Shown here: positions 57,395-64,000 of the stretch, piece by piece
Layout: every line of letters begins with the position of its first letter
Position numbering within the stretch: the stretch's first letter is position 1
NCBI RefSeq assembly: GCF_004153685.1
Contig: NZ_SDQD01000001.1
Coordinates: 248,001 to 312,000 of the forward strand
Reading direction: 5' to 3'
Length of the DNA: 64,000 nucleotides
From: Pollutimonas harenae
Lineage (GTDB): Bacteria > Pseudomonadota > Gammaproteobacteria > Burkholderiales > Burkholderiaceae_B
The notes under the pieces: model-generated
Seen by the model: the letters and a program-made list of their open reading frames with translations, nothing else
The model's database searches: none
Told to the model about the DNA's origin: nothing
Position numbers and translations under genes: made by a program

Positions 57395-58639
57395 ATGTTT
57401 GGGAGTATCGATAAAAGCAAAGGAATGCTGTTCGTTACGTACGACCTCAGCCAATCCCTTCAAAATACAATGCAAAGCTTAAGAACTGAGGTCGAGTCAC
57501 TAGAAGCAAATCGACTTCTGAACACAGCACCTGAAGACCTAAAAAACTATTTGGTGGAGAAATACAGAGTTACGCCCGCTACTCTTCTGCACGATCAGTG
57601 GTACGCCGATTCCCAGGAGGTACAGGTCGATGTCCGCTATGATCAGCGGCGATGGATTCCGGACACCAGTAGACCAGTCATGATCCCCGGAGAACGGATC
57701 AAGGTGCATGTTCCGTTCGATGGTGAAGCCGATTTATTCTATTCGCGAGCAAATCAGTTCACGCTTACCCCTCCTCGCGCTATCATCAAAGGGAGTGAAC
57801 TTGTATTACAGTATGACTCTCCCGCTGACAGCCCAAGTGAAGTACGACCTCTTATAGATAGATCGATAGCCGATATAGAGCAACACCTAGCCTGGCAGCG
57901 TCCTATGATCGAGGCTCACAATAGCGCACTGCCCACGGTAGCAGAACAAGCAATTCAAGACAGACGTAATCGGCTTCTGGCCCAATCGCAGCGAGTAGAG
58001 GCGCTTGGCATTCCCATTAAGCGTCGCTCCGATTCTCCAACCACATATGCGGTTCCTACGACGCGGCGCAAAGCTGCCCCGACTCTACCGCCTGCCACGA
58101 CGTCACAGTTCAAGCCAGAGCCTATATGGGCTATGGAGCAGTATGAGCAGGCGCTCAAGATCATGCAGGATATGGCGTTGGTGATGGAACGCAGCCCCGA
58201 AGCATTCAAGTCGATGGATGAGGAGGCACTTCGCCAACATTTTCTCGTTCAGCTCAACGGTCAATTTGAAGGCAAGGCCACCGGAGAGACCTTCAATATG
58301 GAGGGCAAGACCGATATTTTGCTGCGTGAGGGCGACCGTAACGTATTTATCGCTGAATGCAAGTTTTGGAAGGGGCCCAAAGCCTTTGCTCAGGCAATCG
58401 ACCAGCTGATGGGCTACGCAACGTGGCGCGATAGCAAGACAGTGATCTTGGTCTTCAACCGGGGCACCGATACTTCAACCGTACTTTCAGGCATCGCCTC
58501 GACAGTAAAGTCGCACGACAACTTCAAACGCCTTGTGAGCTGGCCACATGAAAGCGGTTTCCGCTATATTCTCCACTCCAACGGGGATATCAATCGCGAG
58601 ATGACACTTACTGTACTGGTTTTCCACGTGCCAAAGTAA
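57395..58639 (+). CDS. PD-(D/E)XK nuclease-like protein coupled to the DUF262 gene
   Basis: About 414 residues from the ATG at 57395, which has a GAGG ribosome site; an overlapping TTG at 57332 could also be used, giving 435. The first 170 residues are an unrecognised beta-rich domain (EVQVDVRYDQRRWIPDTSRPVMIPGERIKVHVPF), then a proline- and threonine-rich linker. The C-terminal 130 residues hold a restriction-fold core: EALRQHFLVQLNGQ, GKTDILLR and FIAECKFWKG (D, then E-x-K). No exact family was recognised. Its tight link to the DUF262 protein suggests a joint restriction function. Confidence 0.7.
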   Translation: MFGSIDKSKGMLFVTYDLSQSLQNTMQSLRTEVESLEANRLLNTAPEDLKNYLVEKYRVTPATLLHDQWYADSQEVQVDVRYDQRRWIPDTSRPVMIPGERIKVHVPFDGEADLFYSRANQFTLTPPRAIIKGSELVLQYDSPADSPSEVRPLIDRSIADIEQHLAWQRPMIEAHNSALPTVAEQAIQDRRNRLLAQSQRVEALGIPIKRRSDSPTTYAVPTTRRKAAPTLPPATTSQFKPEPIWAMEQYEQALKIMQDMALVMERSPEAFKSMDEEALRQHFLVQLNGQFEGKATGETFNMEGKTDILLREGDRNVFIAECKFWKGPKAFAQAIDQLMGYATWRDSKTVILVFNRGTDTSTVLSGIASTVKSHDNFKRLVSWPHESGFRYILHSNGDINREMTLTVLVFHVPK

Positions 58640-59039
58640 ATGGCATAGGGTTTCGAAGGTTGCCGGGCGCCTACCTTCTCTTTTTTTGGGAGTAGTGCTC
58701 ACCCCTGTCGGCGCTATACTCATTCATCTTTTCAAGGACTGTGTAGCGGGCGAAATAGCCGTGGCTCGAGGTATAAGTTGACTTACTATTAGTCGGAAGC
58801 TCCGACAGCTTATTTGGACGTGCCTTGAGATCCCTGCCATCAGTCACCTGATACTTACTGCTGACCATATTGCGCGTCACCTGCCACCATTGCGGCTGCC
58901 GCGTGGCCCGCAACTCAAACTCAATTTTGATTGCTAGTTCTAGAGCAAAGCCATGCCCGTGCATTCCAGACGCCAGACCGATAAGCCTATGATCGTGGAT
59001 GTAGATCGTTCCACGCGACGCGTCGGAAGTACATAGAAC
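58640..59039 (-). other. Gap with a weak frame (58671-58964), possible remnant
   Basis: The only candidate is a 97-codon frame at 58671-58964 on the minus strand. It is in the same frame as, and continues after, the stop of the SEC-C gene (59040): the codons between stop and its first ATG read GTIYIHDHRLIGLASG, which looks protein-like. It may be a separate small gene, or the lost C-terminus of a longer SEC-C protein behind a stop mutation. Weak evidence. Confidence 0.3.
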
Positions 59040-60674
59040 TCAAGCTTTGTGGTTCAAATCTCGTTGGAATCGTTGAGCGATGGAGAGAAACTGAGATTTT
59101 TGAGGCGCTGCAACCCTTGGCATGGCGTTCATGGTAGTTCTCTCACAGTAAACTCTCGCAAGCTCTGGTTGCTCCAGCCGTGCAAGCCTCTCAAAATCCG
59201 AAGCTCCTGCCATGAACTCCAAGAGTTTCTCCTTCGGAGTCCTCCCATAAGCCCCCATCATGGCGTCGTAAAATTCCAGCGGGGACTCTACCTTTGTATG
59301 TCCTGAAAGCTCACCAAAGAAGGTTTCAGGATGCCTTTTCCATGCTGCCATCTCCGCATCAGAAAGCGGCATCTTAACTATGAAGTTCTGACCGTCGCCA
59401 GAGCTCATAGCGCAAGCGGCCACACCCTCATTCTCCAAGACGATTGCCGATGTGAGTAGCGCATTGACCTCTACACCGTCTATGTTGGGCACAAGGTATC
59501 GCTCGCCAATGCTCAATCGCGGCACCGTACCAGTGAAAGCTAAATCAGGATTATCTCCGTCGAATGTTGATGGGATATGGGAGTGCTTCTCAATAGACTT
59601 GAGAAGCCCATGTATCTCGAAGTGCGCCTGGCGCGCATCAATTGCCTGGCGTATGGACGGGAAAACGTATCCCATCCTAAACTCGGGAATCTTAAATCCA
59701 TGCCCCAACGCTAGGTATTTCCACGAAGTACGATCTAAATCGTGCTCCCACGGAATATTGGTTAAGACCACGTACGCTGAAGGAAGCCGGCTGACCTGTG
59801 GATCGTAGGCCTCGTATCGTAGCAAACGATTGAATGCGTGCTGCATCTGCGACGACTCCTCACCCTCCTGATATACCTCGAGCACGTTCAAGTCAACAAA
59901 GACGATTCGTGGATGATTCGCTGCTTTTTTTAGCGCTCTCCAGAGCTGTCGGATAATACCTCCACCACCTGACCGTTTTACTTCGACGGAGAACTTCCTT
60001 CGAGTTCCAGTATGCGTTGCCGTAAATTCGCAGTGAGTGGTGTTTCGATCGTCTTCGTTCTCAAACTCGATAGAAAAACCTGCCCTGACAAGTATGGCTG
60101 CTACGTGAACTTCATACCGAGCCCCCGAGAACTGGCCACGGTCGTGAAGGCGTTTAACAAGTTTCGCTTGCAACTCGGCGTTGTGATCGAGAGCGTAGAG
60201 GTCGTAGGCCAAATACATAAATGCAGCGACACCCCCCGTCATCTCTGCGCTTGAGATAGTTCCTGGAGTAACGAAGCGTTGTTGCTGCTCGCACACATGG
60301 TGATACCAGACCAGAATCGGATGCCGTTTACTTAAGGGCTTCTGCAACTCCGCATTACCCCACTCTGGCCCGAGCGCCGCTATAAGGTATGCCCCCAAGA
60401 AATCATGAAAGGTTTTCCAACTCTTGGAATAGTAGAGACGATTTTGAACAGCGACAAACTGGTAGCCGTTCTCCGTCTTTGCCGCGATGACGGGCTTTCC
60501 CAGTCCCTGCTGCTCGACACGTTGATACTCTCTCGCCTCGCTACGAGCACGTAATATAGGCGCAATGGCCATGGCCTTGGCCACGCGCTCCTGGAGCTGG
60601 ATACTGCCATGACACTTCTTATACTTTTTGCCACTGGCGCATGGACAAGGCTCATTGCGACCAATCTTTGCCAT
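59040..60674 (-). CDS. SEC-C zinc-motif protein with a nuclease-like core
   Basis: A 544-residue protein. The N-terminal SEC-C motif [16 protein letters not shown] (C-x-C-x8-C-H) binds zinc and is found on many proteins with roles in nucleic acids or degradation. Residues about 195-245 contain [33 protein letters not shown] and [10 protein letters not shown], a layout (E...E/C...E-x-K) that resembles a PD-(D/E)XK nuclease. The remaining 300 residues are not recognised. It stands alone, on the strand opposite the DUF262 unit. Context suggests phage defence, but no named system was identified. Confidence 0.65.
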   Translation of the reverse strand: MAKIGRNEPCPCASGKKYKKCHGSIQLQERVAKAMAIAPILRARSEAREYQRVEQQGLGKPVIAAKTENGYQFVAVQNRLYYSKSWKTFHDFLGAYLIAALGPEWGNAELQKPLSKRHPILVWYHHVCEQQQRFVTPGTISSAEMTGGVAAFMYLAYDLYALDHNAELQAKLVKRLHDRGQFSGARYEVHVAAILVRAGFSIEFENEDDRNTTHCEFTATHTGTRRKFSVEVKRSGGGGIIRQLWRALKKAANHPRIVFVDLNVLEVYQEGEESSQMQHAFNRLLRYEAYDPQVSRLPSAYVVLTNIPWEHDLDRTSWKYLALGHGFKIPEFRMGYVFPSIRQAIDARQAHFEIHGLLKSIEKHSHIPSTFDGDNPDLAFTGTVPRLSIGERYLVPNIDGVEVNALLTSAIVLENEGVAACAMSSGDGQNFIVKMPLSDAEMAAWKRHPETFFGELSGHTKVESPLEFYDAMMGAYGRTPKEKLLEFMAGASDFERLARLEQPELARVYCERTTMNAMPRVAAPQKSQFLSIAQRFQRDLNHKA

Positions 60675-61141
60675 GACACGCTCCTAGGCAGGACTGCCTG
60701 AAATAGCTGACGGGCCCTCAATCATCGGCACCCCAAAATGACGATGCTAAGAGGTCAACTCTGTTGTCACTACACCTTGGCGAATTTCAATCGCATCAAC
60801 CCCAATCCCCACCTGACGTAGGGAGTCCTTTATGAAATCAAGCACAACGGCAAAAGGTGGAAGCTAAGCCTCAGGATGCCACCCACTACTCTTCATCCAT
60901 ATCTCTTAATGCCTGAGCTAATGTCGCAGCGCTAGACACGTTTCCCTATATTTCATTTACCGTCTCGGCGTTCGAGCTGAAAGCTATCGAATCAGTAACA
61001 CGTATTTTGAGATTATCCAAATCCCCGTCAACCGAACCCAACAGTCCAACTCTGCGGCTCAACGTCCTAAAGCCAAGTGCAGTCATCGAGCCGTGTGATC
61101 TCATTTTTTTCAGCTTGTTTTGAAGAGAGCCTATGGATTTT
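60675..61141. other. Gap of 467 bp between the ABC-3C ATPase and the SEC-C gene
   Basis: It holds the promoter of the SEC-C gene. A minus-strand frame (60946-61305) covers half of it but overlaps the ABC-3C ATPase gene out of frame and has no family marks. No terminator with a clear stem and T-run was found. Confidence 0.3.
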
Positions 61142-62953
61142 TCATGTTCGGCCGTGCTCCTGAGCTCCCCCGTCTTCGCCACGATAATCAGCGCGCCTAC
61201 CAAGGTACATGGGTTTTTCTGGACCTGCATACATCGGTAACCAGCGTTTGTCTTGGGAAGTGGTTGGGTGATCATATTCCGTGGAGGATAGAAGGAGCTG
61301 TGCATTGTGTGCCGCGCACATTTTTTCCAATTCAGTAAGATACTTGGCCAAGTCAGCTGTATGAAGCTCTTGCTGCTTCGGAGTGTCTAGTATTAAGAAC
61401 CGAAATGGGCGTGACGGCTCTGATATATATGCCTCGAAAAGCGCCGCATGAATGGCGAGCACTAAGCGGATCTTTGTGCTACTACCCCCAAATACATCAA
61501 GCCCTTCGCCATTGAATCTGAAACGAAGATCGACGTCGATATCAACATTGCGCGACACGTTCTGCGTGACAAGGGTGTCCATCCATTTGACAGTGAGCTC
61601 CCTCAACTTAAGCCGAAGCTTGTTGAAATCATTGTCTGCCCTGCCAGTGTTGGTCAACCCGTCAATACGATCTTGTATCCGGTCGCGCTCCCGCTCTAAC
61701 ATAAACAGCTTCGAACGCTCCTCCTTCAATGCGTTAATTCGGCTGAGCTCAGCTTCCGCATCTATGAGTTGTTTCGTGAGCGATTGCACAGCGGTCACCA
61801 ACTGGTCTACACCCGAAGTAGAGGGTGAGTCCAACTTATCTCTCAGCGCCTGCCGTTCTTCACGCAGTGTCACAAGAATCTCTTGCAGCTGTTCAATCCG
61901 AATCTCAGCCCGCAGGCTATTTCGCTCCAGGTCCTTAATTTGATCCCTAAGATACAGAAGGTTCTTGCCATAAGATTCTGTACTGCCAAGAAACAAACCG
62001 CAATTGGGTGCACGACAGACTTCTTGAAACGAGGTGAATACACGCCTAGCCTCTTCATTCAACCCAAGAGTTTTCACTTCGCCATCAATTTCGGCACGAA
62101 TTGCATCAATGCCTGAAACGCGGTTTTGTAACTCTGAAAGCTCCGTCGACTTAGAGCGTATTTGAATCTCCTTCTGGCGAAGAAGGTCGGTAAGCGTAGA
62201 ACTAGCGGCCCCATTTGCATCAACCGTGGCTCGCAATGCCTCCATCTTCCTAGCAAAATCTTCCGTGCGACGGCGAAGCATATCTTGGTTGGCATCCGTG
62301 TCATTCACTCCTCGGCTCTGCAACTCAAGCACCCTCTGGGCAGCAACTATTCGCCTAGTTTGAGCTTCCATCGAGTTCTTTTCATCGATAATGGACTTCT
62401 TGACCGCATATGAGTGCTTAGGATTAAGCCCAAACACAAACCGCACCATCTCGACAAACTGATCTTCTATGAATGAATTAGGGGATCTGTAAGCCGCCGT
62501 ATAGCCATCACCTTGATTCAAATAGAAAACCGGAAGCAACGTAGAGATATATGGTTGTGCCTCTTCGCCCCTTGTCGAAACAAGACGTGGTGGTTCTAAC
62601 CCTAACACCTTAAAAAGGGCTATTGAAAATGAACCCTCAGAGTAATATTCGCTCTCGTCACCATCGAGGTTTATAGAAGCACGGAATTCATTATTCTTCG
62701 CTCCAAAGGTGCGCTTAATGATTAGCGGGCGCCCATTGGTTTCAGCATTCAAGAAGACGGCAGCGCATTTTTCTAAAATTTCATTTCGAAATTTACTTGG
62801 AAATCCAAGGGTAGCAGCGAGTGCCTGAATAACAGGCGTCTTACCGCTACCATTCGGAGCAAAGAGCAAAGTAGTCCTATGACCGAATTCCAGTAAAGGA
62901 CTTTCCCATCCAGTTTCGCCCAATGGCTCGATTTTGAGCGAGTGAAGTCTCAA
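61142..62953 (-). CDS. SMC/Rad50-like ATPase of an ABC three-component (ABC-3C) system
   Basis: A 603-residue ATPase. Walker A APNGSGKTPVIQAL is at residues 33-46, a long coiled coil spans about residues 190-470 with a Cys-x4-Cys pair (CRAPNC) in its middle, and the C-terminal half closes with a signature-like FGGSSTKIRLVLAIHAALFE and a Walker B FRFLILDTP, where threonine stands in place of the usual glutamate. The altered Walker B suggests weak or regulated ATP hydrolysis. It overlaps the middle-component gene by 4 bp. ABC-3C systems are predicted defence modules; they pair such an ATPase with a middle component and an effector protein. Confidence 0.75.
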   Translation of the reverse strand: MRLHSLKIEPLGETGWESPLLEFGHRTTLLFAPNGSGKTPVIQALAATLGFPSKFRNEILEKCAAVFLNAETNGRPLIIKRTFGAKNNEFRASINLDGDESEYYSEGSFSIALFKVLGLEPPRLVSTRGEEAQPYISTLLPVFYLNQGDGYTAAYRSPNSFIEDQFVEMVRFVFGLNPKHSYAVKKSIIDEKNSMEAQTRRIVAAQRVLELQSRGVNDTDANQDMLRRRTEDFARKMEALRATVDANGAASSTLTDLLRQKEIQIRSKSTELSELQNRVSGIDAIRAEIDGEVKTLGLNEEARRVFTSFQEVCRAPNCGLFLGSTESYGKNLLYLRDQIKDLERNSLRAEIRIEQLQEILVTLREERQALRDKLDSPSTSGVDQLVTAVQSLTKQLIDAEAELSRINALKEERSKLFMLERERDRIQDRIDGLTNTGRADNDFNKLRLKLRELTVKWMDTLVTQNVSRNVDIDVDLRFRFNGEGLDVFGGSSTKIRLVLAIHAALFEAYISEPSRPFRFLILDTPKQQELHTADLAKYLTELEKMCAAHNAQLLLSSTEYDHPTTSQDKRWLPMYAGPEKPMYLGRRADYRGEDGGAQEHGRT

Positions 62954-63429
62954 TTTACCTCTCCTCTGGCTCGAGCCTCATCCCTAATATATTGATAGCT
63001 TAGCTCGATTGTTTTCATGGAAACGGCCAATGGGCTATCCCCACACACCGCCTCTTCGTATATTTTCTTACCCAAGTCTGTAGCAGATATCCTGCGGGTA
63101 TGCTCCTCAATAACAACCTGCCCGGTCAGTTCCAAGAACGTCAAGGCTTTAATCGTTCTAATGCGAAGATTGGCTGACCAGCCTATATCCTGAGATGACC
63201 CTTTGAATCCTGCGACTGTCCGTTCAAGACATTCACCAACTAGTTGGCCGATTTTTGGCAGTTGTGGCTTTGAGCTACCTTTGGTAATTGCCAGAATGGC
63301 CATAGCCAATAAAGGCAACTGAAATAGTGCCTCATTATCCAGCGAGCGAGTAGATAACGGCGTGTCAGCAGCCAGTTTGAGCTGGACATTGAGTCTTCTT
63401 GCCTCTGAGAAAAAGTCAGCCGAGCTCAT
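62950..63429 (-). CDS. ABC-3C middle component-like protein (winged helix)
   Basis: A protein of about 159 residues from the ATG 63429, which overlaps the previous stop as ATGA; a further start at 63459 would overlap more. The C-terminal half (LRIRTIKALTFLELTGQVVIEEHTRRISATDLGKKIYEE) looks like a winged helix, and the N-terminal half is helical. Small proteins of this size between an ABC-3C ATPase and its effector partner are the 'middle components'. The assignment rests on size, order and overlaps. Confidence 0.65.
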   Translation of the reverse strand: MSSADFFSEARRLNVQLKLAADTPLSTRSLDNEALFQLPLLAMAILAITKGSSKPQLPKIGQLVGECLERTVAGFKGSSQDIGWSANLRIRTIKALTFLELTGQVVIEEHTRRISATDLGKKIYEEAVCGDSPLAVSMKTIELSYQYIRDEARARGEVN

Positions 63430-64000
63430 CGCGCTGCCCTCCGAACGATAGAGGCGCAAAACGCTCCGAAAACCAGTTCCGTATTGAGAGTGGAAAATTT
63501 TGCTCCGATGGGAGAGTTAATGACATCTTGCACGAACCGCTCGAGATCAGCCAAGACGCCACCACCCAACAACCATGCCCTACATTTATTATCGATCTGG
63601 TCAAGAAGAATATTGAACGTGAAATCGGGAAAAGTATGGCGAGCAGTCCTCACCCAAACATCCCAACTGACTTTCATTTGAGATGCATATTCAATCATTG
63701 AGTCGCTAGCGCCTGCGGTTTTTAACTGCCTTTGCAGAATCGATGCCGCCTTGATCGCTGACGGGTCACCGCCCGTGAGAAGGTTTTGATAGACCTGGGT
63801 TGAGATACTAAGGACCTTCAGCAAATCGTCTAAGCCAACGCTCGTAACCGTGTCCATTTCAGTTTTCGATAGATTGCTGATCGGCGCACACGATTTGTTT
63901 GTTACGAGAGTAACAAGGCTGTTAGCAATCTCATCCACCTCATGTTTATGAAGATCGATTTCGCTATGCTTCCAAATTGCATTATGTGCAGCTATAGAAA
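63426..64000 (-). CDS. ABC-3C effector protein, C-terminal part only (5' end outside window)
   Basis: The frame is open from 64000 down to the stop at 63426, giving about 191 residues; the true start is beyond the right edge. The readable start ...AAHNAIWKHSEIDLHKHEVDEIANSLV looks like the conserved C-terminal domain that ABC-3C effector proteins share, followed by helical sequence (NILLDQIDNKCRAWLLGGGVLADLERFV). The variable N-terminal domain that would define the effector (nuclease, protease or other) cannot be seen. It is the first gene of the three-gene operon. Confidence 0.65.
   Translation of the reverse strand, partial: SIAAHNAIWKHSEIDLHKHEVDEIANSLVTLVTNKSCAPISNLSKTEMDTVTSVGLDDLLKVLSISTQVYQNLLTGGDPSAIKAASILQRQLKTAGASDSMIEYASQMKVSWDVWVRTARHTFPDFTFNILLDQIDNKCRAWLLGGGVLADLERFVQDVINSPIGAKFSTLNTELVFGAFCASIVRRAAR

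Noticed and set aside
60946-61305. Frame overlapping the 3' end of the ABC-3C ATPase, as if a frameshift cut the gene
   Set aside because: The ATPase frame ends in a normal-looking PMYLG region and the other frame has no recognisable continuation, so no frameshift is needed.
30708-64000. CRISPR array or cas genes that could guide the Tn7-like element
   Set aside because: No regularly spaced repeats and no Cas-like proteins were found in the window.

Overview
The window looks like a chromosome of a betaproteobacterium of the Alcaligenaceae (Bordetella, Achromobacter, Pusillimonas, Castellaniella and relatives). This rests on an F-type ATP synthase operon of the order atpI-B-E-F-H-A-G-D-C, a hemA-prfA-prmC-grxD-ubiX string, a priA-rep pair, hemE, and fat/CoA metabolism genes. 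The genus is an inference; no rRNA or other firm marker is present.

Bases 1 to about 30,700 are ordinary core genome: a 3-hydroxyacyl-CoA dehydrogenase cut by the left edge, a class III CoA-transferase, a nitronate monooxygenase-like enzyme, a small orphan gene, rep and priA, hemE behind a Fis-type regulator with a dead receiver domain, the complete ATP synthase operon with a readable promoter and terminator, an enoyl-CoA hydratase, an M61 peptidase, a thioredoxin-reductase-like flavoprotein, folB-ttcA-mscS, and the translation/haem/quinone cluster ubiX-grxD-prmC-prfA-hemA. It ends at a tRNA-Phe(GAA) gene.

From the tRNA to the right edge (33 kb) nothing is core. This is an accessory island of several nested parts: (1) a type I restriction-modification operon hsdR-hsdM-hsdS; (2) a TrfA-like replication initiator, small orphan genes and repeated TTGTCCTA motifs, suggesting plasmid or ICE ancestry; (3) a Tn7-like transposition operon with a natural TnsA-TnsB fusion, a TnsC ATPase and a TniQ protein, faced by a divergent DUF6471 gene; (4) two convergent ATPase genes that look like phage defence: an OLD/PARIS-like ATPase with a C-terminal TOPRIM-like half, and an RloC-like ATPase with a zinc-hook CPxC and a possible anticodon-nuclease triad; (5) a tightly overlapping operon of a small zinc-finger protein, a large serine recombinase and two different ParB-like proteins; (6) a DUF262-DUF1524-DUF4357 (GmrSD-like) protein overlapping a PD-(D/E)XK nuclease; (7) a SEC-C protein with a nuclease-like core; (8) an ABC three-component (ABC-3C) system whose first gene is cut by the right edge.

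The island reads as a defence island. Its least explained parts are the zinc-finger/recombinase/ParB/ParB operon, and a 22-bp dyad repeat (AACCRGTC-N6-GACYGRTT) that occurs in front of tnsAB, recurs in related form at 51.2 kb and may mark transposon ends. All functions below come from reading motifs; no database search was possible.
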